This document shows positions 53,130 through 61,755 of a DNA stretch of 64,000 nt, piece by piece (position 1 is the stretch's first letter; each line of letters opens with the position of its first letter). Made by a program: the position numbers and the translations under genes. The notes beneath the pieces are model-generated. The model ran no database searches. It saw only the letters and a list, made by a program, of their open reading frames with translations, and had not been told where the DNA came from. The stretch comes from Nostoc commune NIES-4072. GTDB taxonomy: Bacteria; Cyanobacteriota; Cyanobacteriia; Cyanobacteriales; Nostocaceae. The DNA is taken from the NCBI RefSeq assembly GCF_003113895.1, contig NZ_BDUD01000002.1, forward strand, positions 620,001 to 684,000, given 5' to 3'.

Positions 53130-53311
53130 GAATCTGATCTAAGGGAGGGAGCAATGCGAAAATTGTCTACGACGCTTGGAGTGAGCAGTATTGCATGACG
53201 TTCTTGCTCCTCTTGAGGCAATATTTCCCTTTATTTTCTTCACCGCAGAAGCTAACATCATTTTCACATTCACACTCAACCACTAACAGTAGTTACAACA
53301 GTTTTATATCA

Positions 53312-53978
53312 TTAAGTTTCACAAAGAATGATATTTAAGTCACTACGGACATTCTCCAATGGCTTTGACCACAAGGAATTCCATTCAATACCAAAAAGGG
53401 GCAGCGACTGTTTTCCCATTAGCCATCCCTTAGTTATTGCATCCATATATTTTGTCGAAACCTCAATATCGTAAATAGCGGCTTTGACAAGATTTTTAGC
53501 CAATAATGCTAACCAGAAACGCGAAAAGTGTAGTTGGGCAACATAAAAAGCTTCTATCTAATTGAATTTCTCCAAGAATGTTTGTATCGCATCCAGTAAT
53601 AATATGCCAAATGTCGTGTGTTTCTGTGATATGCACTCCGAGAAATTGGTAATCATTCTCTACTTGCCCAGAGTGTAAAGGTTGCAAATTGTTTTTGAGC
53701 AGATGTTCAGCATAGCTATATCCAAGTGTATTGAGAGGTAAGCGATAAAGTTTTTGGAGATCAATATCACCTAATCTTGAGCGTCTTTGAAATGCTTGTT
53801 TTCCTTGTGGGGTGCTATGAAGAAGTTCTATTATTTTTTGTAAGCTATGCGAATCAGCAACAGTATTTGCGAGGTTGCCAATACTCTCAAAGTCACCATC
53901 GGGCGCTCTGACTATATTTATAATGCTCTCAAGTGCGCTATCGTGCCATTCTGACTCAAGTTGGGCTACAGAATCCAT
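53312..53978 (-). pseudogene. Coq4-like protein gene, frameshifted
   Basis: The first frame (53496-53978) covers the Coq4 core: LLHSTPQGKQAFQRRSRLGD, LYRLPLNTLGYSYAEHLL and the metal-binding HDIWHIITG. A one-base shift near 53500 moves the rest into a second frame (53312-53503): AKNLVKAAIYDIEVSTKYMD, then WLMGKQSLPLFGIEWNSLW. Both parts match what Coq4-like proteins of cyanobacteria look like. Coq4 acts in ubiquinone synthesis in other organisms, but cyanobacteria lack ubiquinone, so the cyanobacterial members have another, unknown role. A programmed shift is possible but unproven. Confidence 0.75.
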
Positions 53979-54155
53979 CTTTAAAAACCTCCCTTAACAC
54001 TTTGTCTTTTAGTTTGACATGGTATAAGAGTTTTAGTTGGTCAGAATCTGCTCTGGGTTTTTTCTCGTCCCAAATCAACACAGGTAGTCCAATTGAGATC
54101 CAGCTTGCTCCCGTAACTTCTATGTGAACGCACGAAAGTGGATTTACCCTTGCTC

Positions 54156-55433
54156 ACCTGAGTTCGATATAACAAAAACGCTTAAAAATGAGTCGTAGTC
54201 AATGTTCTCTCAATTAGTAATTCTTATTGACAATTAATAGTCAAAATAAGCTAATCCAAAAACTGCTATTTGGGAAAATTTAAGTTAAATAATTTACTTC
54301 AATAAAAAGAGTAATTAAACTAACAAAGCAGGTAAATTTTCGGCTTCATTTTTATCTAGCTTTAAAGAGGGCTTTTTCTGTTGAAAAGTATAAGCAATTA
54401 AACCTGCAAGGAGATTAACCATAAAATTCTTAACACTTCTATGGCGAGAATGAACAATTTGAGAGATATTTTTTAACTGGTCATTAACAGTTTCAATTAA
54501 CGACCTTTTACGTAACATCAGTTTTTCCCATAACTCAAGCAACTTATTATTCATATTTTTCTTAAAGGGAGTAATTAGCTTGATATTATTTGACCAAAGT
54601 TCTGACCATAATTTTTTAGAAATATACCCTTTGTCTCCAAAAAGATTAACCCATAAATTTTGAGTTAAGGTCGGAACTGGTACTCGGTCATCTGTATTTC
54701 CAGGAGTTACTTGAAAAGCTAGTAATTCCCCTTGATCATTAATGATTAAATGGAGCTTAAAACCAAAATACCAAGCGACAGAACTCTTTCCCCAACCTGA
54801 TAAGCCTCTAAAAACCTTATTTCTTTTCGCCCTCTTTGGATGACAAATTGGAATAGATGTACTGTCAATAAAACTGATGCCGCTAATATTTCCTTTGCGA
54901 GAATTTAAGTATAACATTAAAGGCATTAGAGCCTGATGTATTAATTCAACAAATCTGTTATAACTTACCAAGCACGGAAATTCTTTTTGAAAATGTTTTA
55001 GCAGATTCTCTTGATAATAACTCTTGAAATTTCGATAATTAGAATGATGAAAATAAATTATTATTGTCATGATTTCACTTAAACAAAGTTGACTCTTTCT
55101 TTCTCTTTTTTGCTTTTGAGAGGCAATAACTTTAGACTTAAAATTCTCTTCAAAAATTACACAAAAATCATCTATTTCACAAAACAACTTTTCTAATTCC
55201 ATTATCTATTCCTCTCTCTGAAATAATTACTTTATTCTCAGAGCTTTGGGACGATATTGATGATTATTGGTAATATTACTTAGTGTTTTGTTACAAAATT
55301 TATTTATTGAAGTTGTTAACTAGCAATTATTTATCAATAGCTTAAAATTATTGACACTCACTCAAACATAAAAAAATCCTCTAACTCTTATGAGCAGCTA
55401 TTTATAGCTTATTTTCTTACATCGAACTCAGGT
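54156..55433. mobile_element. IS982-family insertion sequence, complete
   Basis: Ends ACCTGAGTTCGATATAA (54156-54172) and the inverse TTACATCGAACTCAGGT (55417-55433), one mismatch. TTGCTC lies on both sides (54150-54155 and 55434-55439), a 6-bp duplication. It contains one intact transposase on the minus strand. It probably inserted recently, in a non-coding spacer. Confidence 0.88.
54315..55202 (-). CDS. IS982-family transposase, 295 aa
   Basis: A full-length IS982 transposase. The N-terminal HTH-like region (LCLSEIMTIIIYFHHSNYRNF) is followed by the DDE core: SFIDSTSIPICHPKRAKRN with D1, LFGDKGYISKKLWSEL with D2 and RSLIETVNDQLKNISQIVH with E. The usual GLSGWGKSSVAWYFGFKLHL is present. No frameshift or stop is seen. 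It is a clear reference for the dead relative at 4664-5154. Confidence 0.9.
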   Translation of the reverse strand: MELEKLFCEIDDFCVIFEENFKSKVIASQKQKRERKSQLCLSEIMTIIIYFHHSNYRNFKSYYQENLLKHFQKEFPCLVSYNRFVELIHQALMPLMLYLNSRKGNISGISFIDSTSIPICHPKRAKRNKVFRGLSGWGKSSVAWYFGFKLHLIINDQGELLAFQVTPGNTDDRVPVPTLTQNLWVNLFGDKGYISKKLWSELWSNNIKLITPFKKNMNNKLLELWEKLMLRKRSLIETVNDQLKNISQIVHSRHRSVKNFMVNLLAGLIAYTFQQKKPSLKLDKNEAENLPALLV

Positions 55434-55597
55434 TTGCTCCTGAAGGTGGAGTTCGGATGATGATTAAAAAACGAATTACACAGATTGTAAGGACATAAGA
55501 GCGATTCTAAAAAGTTTGAAAGTCATTCTGGATAAAAGTTAGTTTTTTTTGCTTGGGAGGAACTGAACTTTTAGCGTGAGCAATCTGTGCCGAAAAA

Positions 55598-55834
55598 TCA
55601 CGCCATCCATTCAGTCCACTGGGGCGCATCTGACACCAATTGAGCAAACTTTTGAGGGTCAACATCCTCAAACTCCAGGATCGCGCCCAACCACTCATCA
55701 CTCGTCATGCTATTGAGTAATTATTTCACCGCATCAACACCGTATTCAACCCGTTCAATCGCCAGTCGAGCATAATATTTAACCCGCTCCCACCAAGAAT
55801 CACTGAGTTCTGTATCTGTGTCCAAACCCCCCAA
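55598..55834 (-). pseudogene. Small gene with a premature stop
   Basis: TTG start: DTDTELSDSWWERVKYYARL, then AIERVEYGVDAVK and TAA (55721-55723). In the same frame it continues LLNSMTSDEWLGAILEFEDV, then DPQKFAQLVSDAPQWTEWMA to a stop at 55598. One nonsense change (probably GAA to TAA) accounts for the break. The ATG at 55708 could restart the second half. No function known; the Trp-rich helical sequence resembles uncharacterised Nostocales proteins. It precedes the methylase gene on the opposite strand. Confidence 0.55.
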
Positions 55835-55903
55835 TTATTACTTCCATTTTCATGTTTTGGGGGTGTGGTAGACTTATTTAAATATTTATTTGCTCTCTTC
55901 AAA

Positions 55904-56812
55904 ATGGCTAGTCTTCCACATCCAATTCAGTATCAAGGTAGTAAGAGAAACCTTGCTGCAAATATTCTCGGGTTTGTGCCTGGTAGAGTAGGACGGCTGG
56001 TAGAACCATTTGCAGGAACCGCAGCAATCAGTATTGCTGCCTCTTTTAAAGGTATTACTCAAGAATTTTGGATCAATGATTTGAATAAACCTCTAGTTAA
56101 ACTACTGGAGTTAATTATAGAGAAACCAAGTGAGATAGCAGATCAATATACAAAGATATGGAATGACCAGCATGAGGATTCCATATCTCACTATTTGCAA
56201 GTTAGAGAAGAGTTCAATAGAACGAATGAGCCAAAACTGTTTTTGTATTTACTAGCTAGATGTGTAAAAGGTGCTGTTCGATATAACTCTAATGGACTCT
56301 TCAATCAAAGTCCTGATAAAAGACGAAAGGGAACTCAACCTGAAAAGATGAGAAAAAATATAGAGGGAGTTTCCAAGCTTTTAAAGGGAAAATGTAAATT
56401 TACATACTTGGACTATAGAGATGTTTTAGCTGAAGTTCAAGGTCATGACTTTGTTTACATAGATCCACCTTATCAAGGTGTATCAGGGGACAGGGATTCA
56501 AGATATGTTTCTAGGATCGATTTTAATGATTTTGTTTTGGCTCTTGAAGAATTGAATCGAAGAGCAATAGCATTTGCAGTTAGTTATGATGGCAAACGAG
56601 GTAATAAAATATTTGGCAATAATCTACCTGAAGAATTAGGACTTAAGAGAATTGAGATTGAGGTTGGGCGCTCCTCTCAATCAACATTATTAGGAAGAGA
56701 AGAAGTGACTGTGGAATCTTTATACTTGTCACCCAGTTTACTTAAAGAACCTGTTTTAAATATGGGCAGCTATATTTGCAGAGTACCCAAACAGCAAGAT
56801 ATTTGGGAATAA
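55904..56812 (+). CDS. D12-class (Dam-like) adenine DNA methylase, 302 aa
   Basis: Starts at ATG giving MASLPHPIQYQGSKRNLAAN, the family's usual front. The AdoMet motif is VEPFAGTAAISIAA (motif I) and the catalytic motif IV is DPPY (VYIDPPYQG), in the alpha order of the Dam/D12 class. INDLNKPLVKLLELI fits motif II. It modifies N6 of adenine. Its TAA is followed one base later by the HNH nuclease start, so the two form a type II restriction-modification pair. The recognition site is unknown from sequence alone. Confidence 0.9.
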   Translation: MASLPHPIQYQGSKRNLAANILGFVPGRVGRLVEPFAGTAAISIAASFKGITQEFWINDLNKPLVKLLELIIEKPSEIADQYTKIWNDQHEDSISHYLQVREEFNRTNEPKLFLYLLARCVKGAVRYNSNGLFNQSPDKRRKGTQPEKMRKNIEGVSKLLKGKCKFTYLDYRDVLAEVQGHDFVYIDPPYQGVSGDRDSRYVSRIDFNDFVLALEELNRRAIAFAVSYDGKRGNKIFGNNLPEELGLKRIEIEVGRSSQSTLLGREEVTVESLYLSPSLLKEPVLNMGSYICRVPKQQDIWE

Positions 56813-56813
56813 T

Positions 56814-57551
56814 ATGGATAGCCCTCAAAATCTACCTGATGATTTTATAAAGCTTTGTCAATCAGTGACTGCTAAAAGACCAAAAGCTGTAATTGACCAT
56901 ATTCTGCAATATGGCTTTATAAGTACAGAAGAGTTAAAGGAAAGATACGGATATAATCATCCTCCGAGAGCAGCACGAGATGTTCGAGAACATGGAATTC
57001 CTCTAGAAACCTTTCGCGTAACGGGTAGCGATGGGAGAAAAATAGCAGCTTACAAATTTGGAAATTTTGACAAGGCAAGGTTTTCTAGGTTATCTGGTAG
57101 AACAGGCTTATCGAAGCAGATAAAAAACGAGTTAATTACGAGATATGGTTGTAAGTGCTTTATTTATCTAGAAGAGGTTGATGAGCGCGAACTACAGATT
57201 GATCATCGTGTTCCCTTTGAAGTTGATGGAGAACCAGGGTTAAAGTCTGATAACTTCATGTTACTTTGTGGCTCTGCTAATCGAGCTAAATCTTGGTCAT
57301 GCGAGCATTGTCAAAATTGGGGCAGCATAAAGGATAAGTCTATTTGCTTGTCATGTTATTGGGCATATCCAGAAAGCTACACACATATTGCGATGCGACA
57401 AGTCAGAAGGATAGACCTCATCTGGCAAGGAGAAAATGTTGAGATTTACGAAAGATTAAAACAGCAAGCTATTAGTTTGAACAAAGAAATCCCTGAATTG
57501 ATCAAGGAAATCATTGAACGAGAAATTAAACGAAACAGTGACAAGCTTTAG
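56814..57551 (+). CDS. HNH restriction endonuclease, 245 aa
   Basis: Residues 1-85 are winged-helix-like (GFISTEELKERYGYNHPPRA). The HNH site is DERELQIDHRVPFEVDGEP, then NFMLLCGSANRAKSWSCEHC, followed by a Cys-rich zinc site (CEHC ... CLSCYW). It is the type II nuclease partner of the adenine methylase immediately upstream. The C-terminal part is helical (IYERLKQQAISLNKEIPELI). It resembles the DpnII-like or McrA-like HNH enzymes that recognise short palindromes, but the specificity cannot be read. The end converges with CyRepA1. Confidence 0.85.
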   Translation: MDSPQNLPDDFIKLCQSVTAKRPKAVIDHILQYGFISTEELKERYGYNHPPRAARDVREHGIPLETFRVTGSDGRKIAAYKFGNFDKARFSRLSGRTGLSKQIKNELITRYGCKCFIYLEEVDERELQIDHRVPFEVDGEPGLKSDNFMLLCGSANRAKSWSCEHCQNWGSIKDKSICLSCYWAYPESYTHIAMRQVRRIDLIWQGENVEIYERLKQQAISLNKEIPELIKEIIEREIKRNSDKL

Positions 57552-57583
57552 CTTAGTTGGAGCTAACCGTATAATTGAAAATG

Positions 57584-60500
57584 TTACACCCCCACCAACC
57601 AATCACAGACCACAGACCTACACTCGTCTGCAAACTTAACCCAAAGGAGCCACTGCCCCAGATAGCCATTCCAGTAAGGCTCACTATCAGCCACCCCAAC
57701 AGCCGACCCGATTGTGGAGACTAGCTGTTGGTAGAACTGACCAGCGCTGTCCAAACCTTGCTGCAATTTCAGCTTTAGCCCCTTCCATCCTTGGTTTACA
57801 TGACTTTCAACCTCATTTAATGAAAGGGGGTTTGATTGGGATGTGTCAGTTACTTGTGTTGGGAACTCTATATTATTGGTGACTGACACGACTTCAGTAT
57901 TTTTGGGTATTAACTGTGAGGTGGTGTCAATGACAGGTGTCGATAAAACTATATTGTTGTTGACTGACACCGATTCCGTTGAAAACAATTCATCTCGATT
58001 TAACCACTGCATGAAGATAAGATCACGCTCGTCATCAGGGGCAACAAACTGGTAAACACACTCCCGGTTGTCTCGTGAACCAAGGCGACCGACGTAATCG
58101 AGCTTCAAATCAATTTTGTCAAGTAGTTTCTGTGCGATCGCTATCGGTGTGTGTTTTTCAGAAATCGAAACATTCAGGTAATTTTTGATAACCTGCCGAT
58201 GCTTTACGGCCAGTGCTTTAAACGAGAGCATCTTCTCGTCGCTGCCACGTAACTGAACGTCTGGTGTAAGAAACTGCAACAGATTCAGATTTTCTAACAG
58301 TAAGACTGCTGGGAGTAACTGCCCCTTGTTAAAATCTGGCTTCCAAATCGAATTTTCCCCCAATTCTAATTGTGATTTCGCTCTTTTTGCATCACGCTTT
58401 GTTAGAAACTCTCGTCCCAGCGTCAAATAATAGTGCATCCGCAGTTGGGGATACCAGCCGTCATCATCTTTTGAGACAAGCTCAGGCGTAACTTCAATTT
58501 CGTAGCGGCGAGACAATTCCGCCTTACGCTGCTGATGTCTTTCGGTTTTCGTTTTCGCCCTTGTGTCTTGCAACTTCTTGAGTTCGGCATCAGAGATGGT
58601 TGGAGCATCAGCAATCGCTTCACACTCAGCAGTATACAATTGTTCACTTGCGGCAATAACCGAGTCGATTACTGCTTTGCTCTCATTATCCGATGCATCG
58701 TCAGCATCAATAACGGTGTACCCATCCTCAACTAACCCCGCAAGCACAGATTCTCGATAGCGCCGCATCTCTACATTGATTACAGAGCCACGTTTCCCCC
58801 AGGTTTGCAAAGATTCGGGCTGAAAATTCTGGTCAATATAGCTCAAATCCGCATTATCCGCCGCCGACAACAGCGCAATGTTCGCTTGTGTTGCGACGTG
58901 TTGACTTCTGAGCAATCCTCCAATGGTAGTGGAGCCATTGCCCACAACGCCCATACCCCATTCTCTAACCCAAATGTGACGGTCAACAGTTTCCCTAACC
59001 CTTGCCAACATCTGCCGCACGGAGTTAACCGGCTGCACTCCCTGAAAAATCCCCCAAACACCATCAAAATGTCCTTCAATGTCGATGGATACCCCAGTTT
59101 CTAAACTTGGGGAGGCGATAACCAAATCGTATTCGGTGAGAATTTCATTTAGATGAGCGATACACCCCATAGCTGGATGTGATGGGTCAGCAACAGATTC
59201 ACTGTCAATTCTGAGGATTCGCAGATGTGGGAATTTGCGACGAAAACGTTCCTCAAGTGCCTGGGTTCCCCATTTGGACTTAGCCTTTTGAGCAGAACAG
59301 CATAGTAAATGATGCCCACCTTTGGCAATGGCTTTGTCCAATGCAGCGATGAGATTCTTCGGGTTACTGCCAGAATAGTTGTAACAATTGCCAGCTATGT
59401 GCCGATAATTATTGACGATGACGAATGGGTTAACACGATATTCTCCAGCGAGTGATAAAACATACTTCACATCAGTATCTGACACATCGGCAGAAGATAG
59501 GTAAATCTTGCCGTGTTCGCTACCGAGAACATTTTGTACCAGTTGTTTCAGGTTTTTTAGAACCGATACCCGACGTTTAGCAACCTCCGTACCAGAGTTA
59601 AGTAAATGCCAGAAAACTTGGTCACATTCATCAATAATAATCACATCATTCGCCCAGTCATTGGGGTTGAATCGCGCCTGACTTTCTTGATGCAGTGAAT
59701 CAACACACACTCCGTATCCTAGTAATGTGCCTGTCTCCGAAGTGTGGACTTCAGTAACATAGTTAACACCAAACCGATTACACAATGCCTCACCTAGCTG
59801 GATACGATGGGTGATAATTAATACCCTGCGTCCCAGATCATGCGCCTTCGCCACCTCAGTAGACAGCCATTGGGTTTTACCAGTACCTTTGGGAGCCTTG
59901 AGAATAATCAGTTTTTCACCCTCTGGTACAAGCAAGTGATCCAAGAATCTTTGGTTGAGAGCGATTGAAGGGGGATAAGTCAGCAGAGTAAACAGCTTAA
60001 TCTCCCACAACTCCAGTGCAACGGCAGTGTTGTAAAGTGCATCAAAAGCTTCTCGACCTTTGGCAACGATAAAATCATCAACCCCTTTAGAAGCCCCTAA
60101 CGGTAAATCAATAACTCGCAAGGAACAACCCTCATTTACCAGCAGCCGTCCCATACGACTTATAGCGGTTCTGACTCGCTGGACTGTCTCTGGTTTGTTA
60201 TCCTGGTCAAAGCAAATGTTAACCTGTCTGCCCTGTGTTGCGAAATGTTTCAAGTCGGGGATGAGGGATGGCTTACCAATGCTAGTACCGTACTCATCAG
60301 TAGGTGTGCGGTATCCAGCGTTAACCCCAGGAATTGCGATCGCAGCATAGCCGGCTGTCAATAATGCCCCCGCTTTTTTGACACCTTCGACAATTGTCAC
60401 TGGGACATTATGCCGCCAAACCCAGTGCCAGAAACCGCCAGGGTGCTGCAAATCTTCTTCAGTGATGGGGATGCCGCTACGATTAGAGACTTTCACCCAG

Positions 60501-60883
60501 ATGCGATTCGGGACTAGGAGGAAGAAAGCGCGTGTCTCTTCTCTGAATGGGTGTTCGTATTTGATGAATTTGTGGATCTTTTGGCGGTCACGTCTGGGAT
60601 GGTCGGGTTTGAAGCAGCCCCACATCATCAGTACATAGTCGTTGAGGGGGTCAACGCCATTGCACCACCAGCCGCCAATTTCAATGTGCTGGTATTTCTT
60701 CAAGTCCCTGTCTCGTAATCGTCCATCGTTGCGACGGGAGATTTTGGGACTGTAGAGGAGATATTCGTAGGGTGTTGTGCCGTAGAGCGAACGTACATTC
60801 AGGGCAATTATTTCTTCATCAACCCCACTGCCCCGCCATTCTTGTAAGTGTAGAGCTTGAGAATCAGATTCGATTATACGCAT
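57584..60883 (-). CDS. CyRepA1-type plasmid replication protein, intact, 1099 aa
   Basis: Start chosen at ATG 60883 (GGAGGAAAT precedes it), as in the left copy. It has a Toprim/DUF3854 region (VEGVKKAG about 165-172, then CFDQD about 224-228), a helicase with Walker A APKGTGKTQW (330-339), Walker B IIIDECD (415-421) and the C-terminal ASPSLETGVSID region. A linker and a C-terminal DNA-binding-like tail (FMQWLNRDELF to YWNGYLGQW) follow. Fused primase-helicase proteins of this kind are the replication initiators of many cyanobacterial plasmids. It is the only functional-looking initiator here and so likely drives the replicon. AlkB is upstream on the same strand. Confidence 0.88.
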   Translation of the reverse strand: MRIIESDSQALHLQEWRGSGVDEEIIALNVRSLYGTTPYEYLLYSPKISRRNDGRLRDRDLKKYQHIEIGGWWCNGVDPLNDYVLMMWGCFKPDHPRRDRQKIHKFIKYEHPFREETRAFFLLVPNRIWVKVSNRSGIPITEEDLQHPGGFWHWVWRHNVPVTIVEGVKKAGALLTAGYAAIAIPGVNAGYRTPTDEYGTSIGKPSLIPDLKHFATQGRQVNICFDQDNKPETVQRVRTAISRMGRLLVNEGCSLRVIDLPLGASKGVDDFIVAKGREAFDALYNTAVALELWEIKLFTLLTYPPSIALNQRFLDHLLVPEGEKLIILKAPKGTGKTQWLSTEVAKAHDLGRRVLIITHRIQLGEALCNRFGVNYVTEVHTSETGTLLGYGVCVDSLHQESQARFNPNDWANDVIIIDECDQVFWHLLNSGTEVAKRRVSVLKNLKQLVQNVLGSEHGKIYLSSADVSDTDVKYVLSLAGEYRVNPFVIVNNYRHIAGNCYNYSGSNPKNLIAALDKAIAKGGHHLLCCSAQKAKSKWGTQALEERFRRKFPHLRILRIDSESVADPSHPAMGCIAHLNEILTEYDLVIASPSLETGVSIDIEGHFDGVWGIFQGVQPVNSVRQMLARVRETVDRHIWVREWGMGVVGNGSTTIGGLLRSQHVATQANIALLSAADNADLSYIDQNFQPESLQTWGKRGSVINVEMRRYRESVLAGLVEDGYTVIDADDASDNESKAVIDSVIAASEQLYTAECEAIADAPTISDAELKKLQDTRAKTKTERHQQRKAELSRRYEIEVTPELVSKDDDGWYPQLRMHYYLTLGREFLTKRDAKRAKSQLELGENSIWKPDFNKGQLLPAVLLLENLNLLQFLTPDVQLRGSDEKMLSFKALAVKHRQVIKNYLNVSISEKHTPIAIAQKLLDKIDLKLDYVGRLGSRDNRECVYQFVAPDDERDLIFMQWLNRDELFSTESVSVNNNIVLSTPVIDTTSQLIPKNTEVVSVTNNIEFPTQVTDTSQSNPLSLNEVESHVNQGWKGLKLKLQQGLDSAGQFYQQLVSTIGSAVGVADSEPYWNGYLGQWLLWVKFADECRSVVCDWLVGV
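57842..57992. repeat. Iteron-like repeats inside intact CyRepA1
   Basis: TGTGTCAGTTACTTG, GGTGACTGACACGAC, GTGTCAATGACAGGTGTC and GTTGACTGACACCGA alternate with ATATTATTG/ATATTGTTG. They are inverted GTGTCAGT-type motifs equivalent to those at 10498-10630 in the left copy. They encode the same Ser/Asn/Thr linker. Confidence 0.45.
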
Positions 60884-60898
60884 ATTTCCTCCAATATT

Positions 60899-61045
60899 TT
60901 GAAGCAATGCAAAGCTTGGGGTATTGAGTCATACCGCCTTTTAGATTGATTACGTAGACACAGGTCAAAGAAGCGTGGTTTTAAGGGAAGCAATCAACAG
61001 GACTTGTATTGGTAGTTGTTTTTTCGTCCTGTTGACTGCTTTTTA
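60899..61045 (+). ncRNA. Candidate antisense RNA over the CyRepA1 leader
   Basis: On the plus strand, TTGAAG (60899-60904) and TATTGA (60922-60927) are exactly 17 bases apart. An inverted repeat AGCAATCAACAGGAC / GTCCTGTTGACTGCT (60989-61003, 61026-61040) is followed by TTTTT. A transcript of about 110 bases ending there would be antisense to the leader of the minus-strand Rep gene, as in copy-control systems. The -10 box is poor (TATTGA). The stem might equally be a terminator for the AlkB gene read on the other strand. Confidence 0.3.
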
Positions 61046-61110
61046 ACCGGGAGAAGTAGTACACATGAACTAAGAAACTGTCATTTTACATGATCTGAGT
61101 CAAGTCAGAA

Positions 61111-61710
61111 TCATCTCCCACCCCCGGTATGTGGCCGGAAAGTCAGATTAATCCGAGTGCCGACTACTTTGTTGGTCTTTGGAACTTGATGCAGATGAGT
61201 AGACTGACAGCCAGGGTGCATCACAAGTAAACTGCCGTGTTCCAGCCAGAAGTCAGTAGGTTTGCCATTCCTCGGTTTGATTTGAAACTTGCGACATGAC
61301 CCCAGGCTGACTGATGCAATCGCTGGCTGATATCCCATCGATGGTTCATTGTCGGAATGCCAGCCGATTGAGTCTTGTCCACTGCGGTACTGATTGCCGA
61401 TGACGATGCGGAACTTATAACCAGTTAGCGCAGTGATTGAGTCGCGCATTCCTTGCAGAGCCTCTGTCCAACATAGTGGTTTCAAAAACACGCTATTGGA
61501 GTAAAGATAGTCACAGCCTTTGTCACCGTACAGGCATTCCAGGCGAGGGACGGGCATTGTTTTACCTGCCATACTTATTTGATTCTGCTGCCACTCCAGT
61601 TTTAAACAGTGTTGATAGAGCGAGTTGGCAAGTTCCTGACTTAAGAAATCGGGGTAATAACTGACTGGTAACACTGGGGTTGATTCAGCAAATAAATTGA
61701 GTTGTTGCAT
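61111..61710 (-). CDS. AlkB-like 2-oxoglutarate/Fe(II) dioxygenase (right copy), 199 aa
   Basis: The paralogue of the gene at 6831-7430, and almost identical to it. ATG giving MQQLNLFAES, with GGAGA upstream. Iron ligands are His and Asp of GWHSDNEPS and the His of HLHQVPK; 2-oxoglutarate is held by TRINLTFR. It differs by a handful of residues (for example QISMAGK for QIRIAGK, CWTEALQGMRDS for TWTDNLANLRDR). It precedes CyRepA1 by about 230 bases and follows the BRO-type gene, the same order as on the left. Confidence 0.88.
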   Translation of the reverse strand: MQQLNLFAESTPVLPVSYYPDFLSQELANSLYQHCLKLEWQQNQISMAGKTMPVPRLECLYGDKGCDYLYSNSVFLKPLCWTEALQGMRDSITALTGYKFRIVIGNQYRSGQDSIGWHSDNEPSMGYQPAIASVSLGSCRKFQIKPRNGKPTDFWLEHGSLLVMHPGCQSTHLHQVPKTNKVVGTRINLTFRPHTGGGR

Positions 61711-61755
61711 AGTACTTTTCTCCAATTAAAGAAAGTATTCTGAAGACAATTGCTG

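Noticed and set aside
55507..55701. 64-codon minus-strand ORF
   Set aside because: It is an alternate frame over the small broken gene at 55598-55834.
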